A stretch of 64,000 bases of DNA, taken from contig NC_089982.1 of assembly GCF_036417845.1 (NCBI RefSeq), positions 40,573,684 through 40,637,683 on the forward strand, in the 5' to 3' direction. Origin of the DNA: Apteryx mantelli. Taxonomy: Eukaryota; Chordata; Aves; Apterygiformes; Apterygidae. The notes under the pieces are model-generated. The model worked only from the letters and a program-made list of their open reading frames with translations. It was not told the DNA's origin and made no database searches. How positions within the stretch are numbered: the stretch's first letter is position 1; each line of letters starts with the position of its first letter. Below, piece by piece: positions 39,701 through 54,700 of this stretch. A program made the translations under genes and the position numbers.

Positions 39701-42700
39701 ATAAACGTACTTTCCTTTCCATTGCCAATAATGAAAATCTTGAATAAAACTGGCTCTTGTTCTGTTATCCTTCTGTAACTATCTCATCCTACAGCGGCAG
39801 AGACTGTTGAAGGTGGTGCCCTGTTACGTTGGAGTCCAAGCACAAGTCAGCTCTTCAATAGTTTTATACATGTTCCATTTCTGTTCCAACAAGTACCAAC
39901 AAGTCTGTTTTGCAAGGACTTGCTGGAAGTGTACAGTTTGATCAAGTGGGGATTAGGATAGACACAGATTTCATAATAGGATATATGAGATTGCTTAGCC
40001 TGCAAGACATTCAGCTGCAATACCGAATGCACTTCTGGGTGTAGCAATTCAAGAATTAGACTCAATCTCTGAAAGCCTAAGTTACAAAAGATGAAGAGTC
40101 ATTGTACTGACTCATTGAGCAACCTGGGCTATTAGTGCTATTCTTATATCTTGATCCCATATTCTAATTTAGAAATGAATAAATTGTATAATGCATTAAG
40201 GTCCTGTTCAGCAGCGATGTGTTTTTGAACACTGATGTTGCAGTTAAATTTTATTGTTTGAATAAAGGAAGAATCACATATTGCTTAAGAACAGTGTATT
40301 CTGTTAAGATTTTTTTTTTTTTAATATCATTGTAATACTCCTACATTCCAGTAAGTGTACAAATCTTTGTGAGATAGCTGTTTTTTTATCCATTCATCTT
40401 TCTTAAAATGTCAAGGAAGGAAACCTCACTGATTAGCTCCCAAGACAAAGAAACTATCCAGCTCTTTTTTCTGCTGCAGTTTCCCAGGACCACTTTAGTA
40501 TTCTTGCCCTGTGCTAGTTGTATCTGGCTCTTTCTGTCCATTTTCTAATTTACGATTAGTTTCCAGCTGAAGTCACTGCTCCTGGTTACAGAAAAACAGT
40601 TCAAAAAGAAATTAATCCAGTTTAGTAATTGTTTTATGCAGCACCAGTGAAAATTTTAATCTTATGCACAAGGTACTTTAAATTTATAAGATTAGGTAGC
40701 TCAATTTTTAAACTCATTTACACTTCCATCTGTCATAAAATTGAATAAGAGCTTTGAGACAGGCATTCTACAGGATTCAACCCGGCATGTGTGGGAAGGG
40801 AAAAATCAGTAATTACCCTCAATTCAGAAATTCTTTATGTATCACAAGTATAGCTAGTTAAAGCAACTGCTTCAGTAATGATTTCTTCAGTAACGATAAA
40901 GCATTTTCTTAAACCTACAGAAAAATATTGTGACAAAGACTCGTACCTATCTTAGACCAGTGTTGTAACGTAAGGAAACACAAAGCAAAAATCTATCATC
41001 TACTGTAGGGTTTTTTTGTGATGGAAAGGACAATACCGCTGAAGAAAATGATGCTGAGAAAAACCCCACTTTTGAAAACCATAATACCATATTTGAAAAA
41101 TCAGGTATTCTGAACATAAAAAAACTCAAAGTCCAGGTGTTTAACAGAAATCCATAAGTGTGCTGCATATTAATAGCAACTTCAATTACTGAAATAATAC
41201 TTTTAAATAATATCAGTGAAAGAAACAGAGAAGCAGTTAGCACAAAAATCACACACAGATCTTCCAGAAGAGAGGTGTTTTGTAGAAGTATTAAAATGCC
41301 TTTGAAACAGAAAGAAAAAAGCATAGTTGCTTCACCTGTGGCTGGCAATCACGATATGATGCAAAAGCAAGCTAGGTATTCTTGTCTTGTGAATCAATTA
41401 CTTTTCCTGGAATCTAAAACCTCCACATCCAATATGCCTGATTAGACCTACAGTTTAAAATTTGGCTGCCCACTACTTTACTGGATTATTGTTAATTTAT
41501 TTTTGTTTGATGTCTGGTGGCGTATAGGTTGATAGAATTGTTTACCAGCATATGTTTAGAAACAGATCATGCAAAGCATGTAGGCTGAGGGAAGAAACAG
41601 CTCCTGTTCTTTTTGCATCACTACAAAAGAGACGAAATACGAGTCTCTAAAACTACTGAAACTAGTCATTCAGTCGTCTTTAAAAAGAGATGAGAGGAGG
41701 CTGGTGTCTGGACTCCCCATTAACATGTAACTTGCAAGTTTGCCAAACTACTGGGAGTTTGTGTCGTATTCCCTTTGCCTCTCGGCAAAAACTGCTTCTT
41801 CTGGACTCAGGCATCACTGGACTCCCCCCGCCCCCCCCAAGACAGATGCAGTGGATATGTACCACAAACATTTTATAGATAAGGTCTCAAACTTATCCTA
41901 TACCCTTTGCCTGAAAAGGTAGAGAGGCTTCAATGGATATTCTAAGTACCTTATAGCAGTTCTGCCCATTTCTTTCATTTTGCAAAGTTTAGTTTCCCAC
42001 TTTATTCTTATGATGATGTTTATTGTAGTAATTTTTGAAAAGATTTGCAATAGTAGTTTCATGCACTGCATGCTCAGTAACAGCATAACATGATTATAAA
42101 TATTTAAAACTAAACTGACTCCTCACTGAGAGATCTGTTTACAAATGTGCTGTAATGTTCAACCCATGCACATAAAGATGCTGCCTTCCTCAAATCTGCT
42201 TCACCTTTCCCTTCCGCCATGTTCTATTTGTCCACATAATAAATATAAACCTAAGGCACAGGCAAGCGAAATGACCTGAAATTAGGGTCATAGGCAGAGC
42301 CAGGAACAGATTGTAGGTCTCAGACTCCCATGTTAGTGCTTAGCCTCAGGATGAGGATATTCTGCTGATCAGCTCAACTGAAGCGTTTCTTCCCCTTCAT
42401 ACCCCTTCTGCAATGGAGTGAATCATAGCCGATATGTTAGAGTAGAATGAAGCCACTCATCTTTGAAAATTCACATGCCTTTCTCACCCAGAAGCTTTTC
42501 CAAAACCAATAAAACACTGTGTGGGATAGCCTGATGGGGAGGGTTTGAGGCAATATAGTAGATTGCAATAAGAAGAGGAAGCTAGAAATTTTTCATACCC
42601 TAAGTTATGAGAGGTTCTTTCCAGAGTATCACTAGCTAACCTTGAATGTGCATAGAAAATATAATCTTATCTTTTGAATTTGAAAACATATTCTGCCAAG

Positions 42701-45700
42701 TAAAAAGGGGCAGCTCTGCAAATTTGTCATAAACTAAAATATTTTTAAATAAAAATAATCTGTTTAAAGTTTCATAATTTGTCATAAAAGCTTATAACTT
42801 TGAGGAATTTCCCTTTCTCAGATTGAGTGTGATAATAAATTGTTCTGTTGTTCTGCCCAGTACTCATACTTTCTGAAGCACAGAATTCTTCATCAAAAGT
42901 GTGATGTTAAACAATTTAACCTATATTATATGTTTCAGTTGGAGCTACTTTTGTATCTGTTATCAAATCCATTAGTATGTAAAAAAAAGATAGTAATTCC
43001 AGCATCCTTCTGTGCCCAAGCTTGATTAAAGCTCAAGCTGGTAAAGCAGAGCGAGTTTGACAGTTTTTTGTCCTATTGCAACTACCTTTCATTTCACATG
43101 TAATGGCTTCAACTTGATTTTCAAGGAAAGAGCTTTTCCTCCTTTTTTTATAGATTTGATTATGCAGCTGCTTGATGTTTACAGATGGAAGGTAAGAACA
43201 ATTTTTATTCATTGCTTTTTTAAACATATGTTAGGGAAGATATATACTAGGCATAATCACAGATTCTTCCTACTTAATGCTATGGCAATATTGACATGGG
43301 AATTACTCTTAAGACTAAAAGAACAAAGAACGTTTCTCACATAGAAGTCAATGCTGCTTCAATGTCACTGTTAATGTTTCCTAAACAATCTCTACACAAA
43401 GCCCTTTAAAGCCCAATGGCGTATCTGACTTCCCAAATACATATTCATGGCAAGAAGCTTTTTGAAATCTCTGGCTCAGCAGTGATACTTAATGATAAAC
43501 AAAACAAAATTAAAACTAACAACACTAGACAAATACAACAGAGATTAATGCAAAACACACAGAACAACAGTATTTGTGATGTAGCTTTTCACTGAGGCCA
43601 CAGTTTGTCTTATTACCTTAAAGTGCATGTTTATTTAGATGAAATCCATGTGACAAGTTCCAAAAACTTATGATAAGTTAAATCGTAACATAAATGACTC
43701 TCCAACTTTGGTCAGAAGCCAAATAAGGCTGCCAGTAATCATCTCCTGGATACTTTTTTTCAAAATATCATCTCTCTGAGTAGCTTCAGATGTCAATTCT
43801 TTTCCTTAATCTGCTCCCCTATTAAATATATATGTTTAAAAATTTACATTTAAACACTTTACATTTTACATAAGTTCACTGAAATCCCATTCACCTAGAG
43901 GGATGAATGAGCAAACTTCCAGCCTAGTTCTCATGCTGCATCTCAGAACTGGTTGTTGAAATAGGTTATTAATTAGTGACTCTCTAGGGGAAATATTTAA
44001 ATGCAAATAACACAAGCATAAGTCATATTTAGAATAAAAATTATTTTAAAAATAAGAATTGTTAAAAATACAAAAATTTCAGTATTCTTGTTCATTTCTA
44101 AGCCAAAATATTCATGCATTGTGCCTAATGACTTGCATCTGTGTAGACTGGATTGTTGCATCGTGAATTAGGCATTAATAAAAGAGCAACTCCCGGTACT
44201 TATTTGACTAGCCCTCTGCTTGCTAGCAATAAGAAAAGGGGAATGGAAAGAACACCGTGCTAGAGTGTTTTATTCCATCTTTTTCACGAGCATGGTCTTT
44301 AATTGTGTAGTATCCAGTGGAATGAAGTAGCCTGAGCTATTTTGAGAACACCAGTTACCTCAACGTTTAGAAATTTGGCTTCCGGACAATTTTTCTGATA
44401 GTTCTGCAAAACCATTTTTTTGGCAGCTAGGCAATTATTGTTGTGTGTGTGCATTGGTCTTTAAATCACAGTGTCATAGCCACATTTTTCCAGTCCACTG
44501 AAGCAAGAACGGGCGTGCAGATTTAATTTAAGATGTTTCTGACTCTCTGGAGGAGTTCTTCACTGGCTAAATGTACTTACTCCCAGGCTGTCTTGCTCCC
44601 AGGCCTAAGAGCTCTCAGAACAAGAGGTAGCGTTCAGCTCCCCAGAGTTCACATACAGAAGTTCATTTGGCTCTAGAGTTCATGGGCTAGATATACAAAG
44701 GAAGTCATGGATGTGGATTTCCCAAAGAACTATGGCAGCTAGCTGCTGTTTGCAAGTCTTGCACCTCTTCACCTCTAAAATCACAGGCCCCAGCTGTTAC
44801 TGTGGATAGTGCAGTCAGCAGGTGACTGGCTTGTCTTGTTAAGGAGGCTGTAACTTACTATCCCTTTTTAAAAGGGCCTGTAAAATTCAACAGATTGAAA
44901 GTAATAAAATTCTCTCTATATATATCATAATGTTTCTGTACGTGTTTCCTTGGAGCTCTATAAACTTGGAGAATTATTTCAGTTCTGTAGATTCTTTAAT
45001 TCATCTTCTCGATTTCTATAGCAGAAATCTAAATTTCTACAGGATATTTCAAAGCATCTGTACAAAAGATAGATGTTTTAATATTACCAGATTGCTCATA
45101 AGGGATGCAGAATTTCATCGAGATACGATTTTTGCCTTGGCATGTTGCAGAAGTCTTTGATAATTCTATATTTTAAATTAAAACTAGTAATGAATAATGT
45201 TACAGTTAGTCACATCTTTTCCTGGCATGTCATTTTTTCTATCATAGTTGAAATTAAAATGTGAGCTTTAGGATTTTCTGAGACACCATTCAGTTTTGAA
45301 AACTCTAGATTATAATTATGTTTTTGAAGCAAAAAGAAAACACTTGGAAGTCAGCAGCATACTCATAATGTAGCAAATACTTGGCAAAAGATCAGATTTT
45401 CAAGCTTCACATATAAATTTTTCATACATACAGTTATGTGTGGCCAACTTTTATTCTCTCTGTCATTGCCGTTGATCCAGAGTAAATGCCCTTGAAATAA
45501 TTGCAGATTTACACTGATGTGCAAATATCAGCAAATTTAATAGCATTGCTGGGGTTCTGGAAGCTTTTAATCAATTTCTTTGTTGAGATCTTTAAATATT
45601 GATGTTAATTAAGAGGAACTGTACATATGGGTATATCAGGCCTGATATATTCCTGATATATTTCACTAGATTTTGTCTCTTCTAGTCCTCACAGCAGTGA

Positions 45701-48700
45701 CTTAATGCTAGAGGAACTTTCAAGCAACACAAAGTTTTAGAAAAGTATTCATGCTACTAGCTTATTTTAATTTATTGTCACATGTATTCCAAAAATTGTA
45801 AATACATCAAGAAATAAAAATAGAATAGAAAATAGGATTGATGTATATAGATCAAAAGTATTGTTATATAAACTTATAAAACTCACCTATGCAAGTGTTT
45901 CACAGCAGTAAAGTTACAATATTGAGAAGATATTTATCTTTTGGAAATTCATGCCTGTTTATTTTTTCTTTAACTTGCACTGAATGAATTATGTTGCCCT
46001 AAAATCAAGAATAAACTGGTGCAAACACCTCATCTGGCTCATCTAGAAAAGTGTGCACCTTATTTGAACTGATTTAATTCATGTCTGTTTTCCTGGGATT
46101 GCATTGTATCATGTAAGCATCTGAGCTAGGTTTAAACTAACCAGCAGGTACTAGAAGTAGTCCATGTGCAATAACATACAATTTGGGACTAAACTGCCTT
46201 TGCCTTGACTGGTAGGTGTCCAGTTTTTAGGTTCTTCATTTTCTCCATTTGCTATACAGAGGAACCTGGGTGTCTAAACTGCGGCTGTGAAATTCACTCC
46301 CAGGGTCAGATGCTCTAGGCATTGCAACAGTCATCACTGTAAAATTTAAGTATAGTTTTGGACTTACCGTAAGTTATTACAATTTGTCAGTATGCCCCAA
46401 CATTGGAAAAGTGCAATTATATTTCTTCATTTGTGAACATTTGAAAAACAATTGCCCCCATATTTCTGCCTGGAGAAAAGTTTTTCTTGTTGTACTAAAA
46501 GATATCTTTGTAAAAAAAACCTGAAGTCATTTCTTAACAGCAAGAGAAATTGTGTTTGAACAAATGCTAAAAAGAAATATGTCCACAGGTTAATACCACC
46601 AACAGCAAAGGCAAAATCAAATGGTGTCACAGTATCTCTTTAGAAAGCGAGGCAGCAAAGCTTAGGCCTGTAACTGGAGTCATTTCTCTGCATAATGACC
46701 CACGAAGACATGGCTGAGAGAAGGACAAACTCTTACAGATAATGCTCTTATCATAAGCTCTATACTAAATAAGAGTTGTATCTTTAATTGAGCAAAGCAG
46801 ATATTTTCTTGGATTTGTCATTAAATGGATTATTCAAATCCGTAGTTTGTTAGGATTAACATTCTCTTTGGCATTCTCATTGACATCAGAAATGGTAATT
46901 GACAACACTTTAGCAAGGAACAGTGTATTAAAGTGTAGTCTGATAAGTCCAGTTTACAATTACTCATTACGTTTATCCTACATAGTGGAAGATTTGCTGA
47001 TGCCTTGTTTTTTCAGATCTCATTTTTACAGAAGTGCAGCCAACATAATCTATTTTTTCACTGTCTCAGAAAAAAGTCATTTCTCATTTGAGCTGTACTC
47101 CCCCAAATGATAGATTTGCGATCACAAGACCAGTACTATTACTAGTCATTTCTTAAAGTGTTTGAAGAACCTCATCTCAACAGTGATAAACAGGTCACAA
47201 ACCTACCATCTAAACTTTAAATGATCACAAAGTGCTTTACAGTTCTGGCATTCTGAGGTTGACTGAATAGTTGTACTAAATATAGTTGTTTGCACAATTT
47301 ATGCATCTGGGATTTGGCAAAACAGTTTGGATAAAATAAAGACTGTCCCACACTTTGGCACAAAACTTGGCACAAACTAAGCATTTCTGAAGGTCAGAAA
47401 ACTTTGAATAACTTGTTTTGTTATATTCGGACATGCCATTGTATTTCTAGTGGAAGGCAGGAAAACCAATGGCATGAGAAAAGCCCATTATTTATAATGA
47501 ATTCACCAGAAACTCCAGACAACTGGAATAGTTCCAGTGCAAGATAATCCATCTTTTTTCTTCTCTGTGCTTTTTTCCCTTCTCTTTTACAGCCACCCAG
47601 CAGCCTCTTGACTTCCTTGAAAACGCTGGTAAACTTCCACTTCATAGTGAACCACTACTTCATTCCCATTAGTGTAGAGGCACTGCTCATTCTTTTCTTT
47701 CCAGATGTGAACCGCAGCAATGGTCACCTTTCATAAATGCTTTATCACATGGCAAAACATTTTAAAAATACTAAAAGGTGGAACAAAATCTCATCTATCC
47801 ACTCTTTTGAGTCAGAATGTTCGCATTAATTTTCAAGTAATGAAGAAACTTTTCTAGTCTTTCTTTTCTCTTTATCGAGCATTCCTGAAGATAGAGATTT
47901 AGTTTTGCCTTGAATCTTCTTTTCCATTTATTCATAACAAATGAATAACTAGATAAAGGTAGTCTGCCTGAAGTCACTTAATCTTTCATAATATCTATTA
48001 ATCAGCATGTATAGTGCATCTTTTCCGCTTAGGCAGCAAAGAGGCAGGCAGTTCTCTGAACAGCTCCATCTGCTGACACTGCATAGATAAGCTTAAGGAG
48101 ATGCTTTCAAGGTAGAGTGATTTCCCTGCCTAGCTGAGAAAACAACTGAATTGTAATGTACCATGAAGAATTAGATGTCATTTCAGAAAGGGAGAAGTTA
48201 CAGTGAAGTAAATATATTTTATTTTCCCTACTAATTTTCAAACTAATAGATATAGTAGTAATGCTTACTTGAATATAAAGATTTACAGAAAAATGTCCAC
48301 AAGAATGGTATTTAAGTATAACTAAAATATTACCATTCAAAGGAGAGGGCTAAGCCGAGCCATCCTCAAAGTTCTTAATGTAAATGTTTGACAGTGGGTA
48401 TCGTTAGAAAGTAAGTTTAAATTATCACTGACACTTTGAACCACCAGCTAGTGAGTACTATCCCGAGGAGCATTTCCACCACTGGTGCAAATTCATTCAA
48501 ACAAGATGTTTTAGATAAAAAGGGAGTGGGTGTTGCCAAAGCTGAAGAGGAGTCAGACTCAAATTAGTAAGATCAAAGCCTGTCACAACATTTGAAGAGA
48601 AGTTAATTTTTTTTTTTTTTGGTGGTGGTGGTGTGTATTCCTGTCCTGTTTCAGAGGTGGTTATGTGATCAGATTTAAAGATGTCAGATGTACAATAGTC

Positions 48701-51700
48701 TTCCAAGAAATAGATCTGTAGTGATTTCCAGCACCGCCATATTTAGAAGTCCCCATTTGTGGGAAGGAAGTGAAAGATCCTCTCTTTCTTTTCACTTTTA
48801 GAGCTGTGATTTACTATGCTGCACTGTATCTATGCACAGTGACCAAACTGGTAACATACAATAATGCTTTATTTAAGAAAATGCATGTTGAGTTCAAGTT
48901 AAACTTGATGATTTGAGTGTGTTACGGGTCACACGTTCTCTTGAAAAGTGCTGTTTGTTTGACCTTCATCTAGATTTTGAGCAAAGACATTATTTGAATA
49001 TTATGAAATAGCTGTTCACCTCTTAGGCTGTAATTGTGTGAAACAGCCCTCTCAAAGAAGTGGTGGAAGACATAGGAATCATTTAAGCTTTCCTGGACAA
49101 AGAAATATACTGTGAGTGGTAAGCCCACACATTTAGGGAGGTAGGAAAATAAGATTGCCTCTCATTTTTAGAAACCTACCCAGACGAAACTTTTTGAAGT
49201 AAAAGTTTGATTTTTATACTTTTTTGTTGCAACTGTCACAGAAAGTGTTGAGTTGTTGAAGGTAAAATAAGCTGATCTTATTATGTAGTTTGTAATCTCA
49301 GTACCTGTTGGAGATTAGGCAGCCACATAAAGGCAAGGTCATTTAATATTCTATGAAAAGTTCTGGAAAAATTATGTTATTGCGGTAAAAACTGAGGCAA
49401 AGGACCATACAATGAAAATTAGTGAAGGTCTTATTTTGTATTATTCCTTTAGAAAATATTTTGAAGTGGTATTTTTCAAATATGTCTTCTATTTGATTTT
49501 TTTTATTAGGAGACAACAATGGATGGTCTCTACAATTTGATAAACATTATGCAAAAGACAGGTACAATAAAATGAAATCTCCGTATGCGTTTCAGACCAA
49601 GACACCTGAGTGCTGTGAGTAATTACTGGAATTATTTGTGTGATTATTACTGATGATTCTGAGAAGGAAATACATAACAAATATCAGAAATAGAAATATA
49701 GTGCAGTTTCATTTGTAGTAAAATAGAATGAATGTCTCAGACTAACAAATGCACTGAAGCTCATTTCAGTTCTGCTAAGAGTGACTCATTTTCTCTAAAG
49801 GAAATATCAAAGATATGCCAATTAGAAGGGCAATATAAGTGTTTATCTGAATATAGTAATATAAAAGACCATGAAACATGCATCTTTCAGAGTGAAATGA
49901 AAATAACCTCCTTCAAATTCAATTCTTCACACATCAAATGATTCTCTCTTTAAATAAAAAAAAAGGCACTTTTGTGGACATTTGTACAGATTTTCTGACT
50001 CTGTCCACTGTAAGTACTAAGTTAAAGCATAAAGCCTGGGCAAGAGGGAGAAAAGAAGAATTCCTGACCCATTGTTATCCTGTTTTCCCCTGACAGAATT
50101 GTGCTCACTCTCGTAAATGTAAGAGGACTGAATAATCCAAAGGACAGTCACAAAAATCTGAGAAAAACCCACCAAACCAGATTCCTGTATCAAGTCTAAA
50201 GCTCTAATGCAAAAGCTCTTGTGTATAGGTCAGGAAGTAATAGAATTTTTTTTATTATCCCTTTGTGTTTTTTGTTAGGATCTCCCAAAGTCTAAATCAA
50301 TTATGTAAAAACAATGCAAGACTTAATTTAAATTCTGTTTAACACAGTCTAGATGTCTTTGTGCTAACTATTCTTTTACACCGTATTTCTTTTCTCCTCA
50401 TCTCATCATACCCCCCATCCTACCTTTTGCCACAACCACTTTCTTGTCTCCACGCAGTGGCTGATTCTGTGCCAGCAGAATGTATGTGCCAAGGGCTAGA
50501 GATTGTCTGTGATGGTGCCAAATTACGTGCTGTCCCTTCCGTCTCTTCAAATGTAACCATGATGTAAGTAGAGCAGAAAAGTGGTTGCTTGGTCTGTTTA
50601 GGGTTGAATATCAGTTCTCCATCCATTTTGCAGCTACAGCCTTATAATTATGACCAGTTGGCTTGGCTGGTGTTTGTGAAAGCCTGGTGTCTCTCTCTGT
50701 TGACAGACCTTCAGTGTTTTAAATACAGATTTTCCCTGCATAAAATGACAGAAAAGGAGCTAAAACAACTCTGTGTGAAATAGTCATTCCATATTTGTAA
50801 TAATGGCCTGGACTAGCTACAATTTCAGAAAATGTAAAGAAATCTTAAAGAGAAGTGTTTCCTTTTAAGACATAATGCTCAGGACGTTTTCATTATTCTA
50901 TGATCCTGCCAATATTCCTATTCTATATTTCTGCCAATAAAGTTAATAACCTTTAATTTTGTAGAATAACCTGTCTGAGCAAATCTTTTTAGTTATCATT
51001 CAATGTCTCTGAATAGGACATTATTTAGAAAGACTTAGTCTGGGCTGGGTCATCATACAGAGAGAGGAAGATAAACTAAACTTCTTGAAGAGATTGGGGA
51101 ATGGCTGATACTGCTCTTAGTTTATACCTACCAGTTTGAAAGACTGTTTGTGTAGTGAATAGAGGGTAGTATCAAATGTCCACACTTGAGGATTTTTCCT
51201 CTAAAGCAAGGGTACAGATTTTTCCATTCAGTTCAAGTTTGTGTTCATGTGTGACTAAGGTTCTTGTTGGGCTGATGTTCAGATACTACAGTACTTCAAA
51301 ATGAAGATTTAAGTTCAGTTCTGATTCAGAACATCAAAATGTACAAATGTATATGTGTTAAAACTGACTTTTGGTACAGGGTCAACAGAGACTTCAAGAA
51401 TAATAGCTCAGTTCTACCTTGAGAAAAAGCAGTGAATCTGTTCAGGTGACTTTGGGCTAGGTTCTGTTCTAATTCAACTATGTCCTAAATGGTTTTTGTT
51501 CTTGTCAGGACAGTTGAGTTGGTGCCCAATGGAGATGGGGGCATAGGGACACATGCACTGGGAAATAAGCTCTGTGTGCATTTGAGCTTTGAAATAAGTC
51601 TATGTTTTAGTTTATACTCAAATCTTTTTAACTCTTAGCTTTATTATTTTGTCAATTGTTCTGAGGACATTGAAGAATAGTCTTTGAAAATAAATAGTGG

Positions 51701-54700
51701 GCTTACTGCTTAAATAAATACAAATATGGACAGAGGTGGTAAATTCAGTTTCATTTTTCTTTTGCTGTTTAGCAGTGGGAAAACTGCTCTTATTGAATAA
51801 TAAAAGTGGCAACACTGTAGGAAGCCAGGGAAGTAGAGGTGGAGAGAGCACCTGGCTTGCTGAGTCCAGGCCGTTGCAATGGTAGGCAGCTGTGCAACAG
51901 CAGAGGATGAAACATCTACTGCCTCCACCAAGCCCAATGACTGCACAATGACAGGCAATAGAGCTGCAAAAGCATTCTCAGCTCTGATTTGTTGTTATAT
52001 CCAAACTAACCATATTCCATAATCAAACCACAGCAGCACCACCTTTCTTTTCCCTGGGTGAGGAGGTGGTGAGGGGGGAAAGTGGAGGGAGCTGAGGCCG
52101 TTCTGTCTCATGGCTGCAGCTGTGTCTTGCGGGTACCACCGCGGGGTGGTGCTCACAGCACAAGGGACGGGGTCCTCCGAACGCCTCCCGGGAAAATGCT
52201 GATAAATCTTCATCTGGTGTTATCTTCCATTCACTACGCACTCAAGGATGCAAATACCATAGGGACAGCTCCCTCCATTTGCAGGAAATAGACTTTATTT
52301 TTCTCATATCAGTTAACTACTACCCTCCAGGCTGACTGATTAATGGTGAATTTTTGAAGGAAACCTCTTGCCTCAGAAATGAAGAGTGTGATTTCCCCTC
52401 CCTCCCCCAAGCAGGAAAACTGTTATCTTTCCACACTGATTTAGAAACTATTAATTTGTTGGTAGGCCATGTGACGCCTTTTTGATCAACTGCATAGTTC
52501 TCTTTCCTGGGTCTAAAGGTGATACTCTTGGTCTCACTTCACTAAAATTCGTTTGTGATTTTTGATCATCTGGATTGAGAGGGTACCACCTGTATGTAAA
52601 GAAGAAAGTGGGGACAACAGTTGCTTGTAAAAAAGCAGCAATAGGTAAGACACACGTCTTTCACAGTCTCCTCCTAATCCATTAACCCAAATTCACCTCT
52701 AGTGTAATCTCTTTATTTTCATTGATCAATGCAGTCAACTTTGATTTGGTTTAACACATTGCAGAGATGGAATTTGACAGCAAACAGCATAGCTACTCTC
52801 GCCTTTGGTTAATAAACCATACATAAACACTCCTGAATATATAAATTAACCATTCTGAAAATATTCAATTTATTATAGAAATTTCTACCAAATTATTTAC
52901 TGTGCAAACATATTTAACTAAGTGAAGTCATTAGATTTACACCAAACAGGATAAACTCAGCCTCAGTATACTGACAGAGTAGTTTTACTGTATGTATTCG
53001 TTCCCACAGGTCTCTTCAGTGGAATCTGCTAAGAAAACTTTCTGCTGATATTTTCAAGAAATACCAAGACCTTCAAAATCTGTAAGGGAGTCTTTCCACT
53101 TAAAACCTCTTAAGTCCTTTAAATATAACCTCTCTCTTTCTCTGTCTCGCACACACACACGTACCCTGAGCTTAACATATAAGAGACAAAACTTCAGTTT
53201 ATTTTCAAAATTCTGTTTTATCTTTCCCTTAATTACATCTTATAATTGTGTAACCTGTTTTCCTCAAATAGCTTGATTTGGCATCTCTCTTCTTGCGATG
53301 TCATGTGTTCTGCATATTAAATTTTATTATCTTGGTTATTTTATACCAGAAAAATGATAAACTTCCATCAGGTCTTAAGGAAGTTACATACGTAATGAGC
53401 AGTAATAAGCTACAAGAAATGGAAGTAACTGAATCCGTTTACTCTGCTAAATTAAAGTTTGAAAAAGTGTCCATTGTCATAGGGAAGCATAGTTACACGG
53501 CAGTTATGTTTATTCCTAATTATGTTTGGAATCACTTTAATAGAGCCCCAACTCGTTAGTAAATTATGCCAACATATGTGTATGCCTTATGATGTGTAAC
53601 GTGTATGTTGTTCAAAAATTCATAGCCTTTAATGAGCTTGATTTATATAGAATTGGTGCAATTAAGAAGCTAAAGTCAAAAGTCTAGAACAGGCTCTTAT
53701 GTCACAAGTTTAAGGTTCCTAGAAAACTCATCAGACTTTGCTGAAAACTGTGCTGTACTGCAGCACCATCTTGTGTTCACAAAGTACCATATTACCTTAG
53801 TCTCCAAATGAGCTTTTTATTAGAAGAAATACCTCCACATCTGTATAAAGCATGTGTTTATAATAGTGACTAATTTCATATATTTCTGATTCATAACTGT
53901 ACATTTTCAAAAAGCTCTTGAGCAGTGTTTGACACAATCCCATTTTGTACAAGTCACATTTCTCACTGGTTTCAACAGGAATGCAACTGGACCCTTTATT
54001 TAATGTCATTGAAAAGATCTTTACTTAAACTGGTATTTTAAAGAATTCTCAGAGAATAAAGCCATAATGCTTTATATTAAAAATTTTAAAGGATTTTAAC
54101 ATCGGTAGTTGATAATATGTTGGAATTTATTTGTCCATCAAATTAGATTAAAAAAAAAAAGAAGGAAAAAGTTTAGTATTCTTTATTTTACAGAAAATCA
54201 GCAAGTTTCATTTTACATTTTATTGTATTATCTTAAAATGTAGCCTTTTGAAAATTTGATGATAGTATAAACAGCCATTTCAACAACTAGTGTAAATTTG
54301 ACCTTTGCCATACAAAATTTTGCTGATTGCAGCAGGGTTCTAGCTAAGCATAAAGATCTGGTCACACAGACGAGGCTTCAGGGTGAGAACCTAAAAGAGA
54401 AGGTGGTATAAAATCACTTCTTTGTTCATCTTAGGCAAAGCAAATGTACCTTTGAATGAATTTTGTAATTCTGCCATTGGTTTTTATTTATTTTAGTGCA
54501 CCTTTGAAGTCCTTGTAACTATTGCTGTGAAGTGGTTATTGTGAAATTTAAGATGTAACAAGTTTGACAGCGTCTTTTCAAGTATCACACATGAATTCAA
54601 TTTAGTTGATAGATTTTAATTGGTTATTCCCGCTTGCTTTGACTTTGCATGCTTAGAGAATTAATTGTTGCTATATCTTCTTAGGTATCTTCAGAATAAT

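Larger units (their letters stand above)
37218..49509 (+). other. RXFP1: RXFP1 intron 2 (12.3 kb)
   Basis: Phase-1 intron from a GTATGT donor to a TTATTAG acceptor. It holds A14 near 37397, a GC-rich block at 37780-38340 with an A-rich AAAAT tail to about 38415, a C-rich run at 41824-41838, a palindrome at 45632-45649, and a T14 plus GGT-repeat tract near 48606-48636. No additional exon was recognised. Confidence 0.85.

Noticed and set aside
50361..50567. 68-codon frame as an independent gene
   Set aside because: Its right part is RXFP1 exon 4 in the true frame; the left part is intron read through the acceptor.
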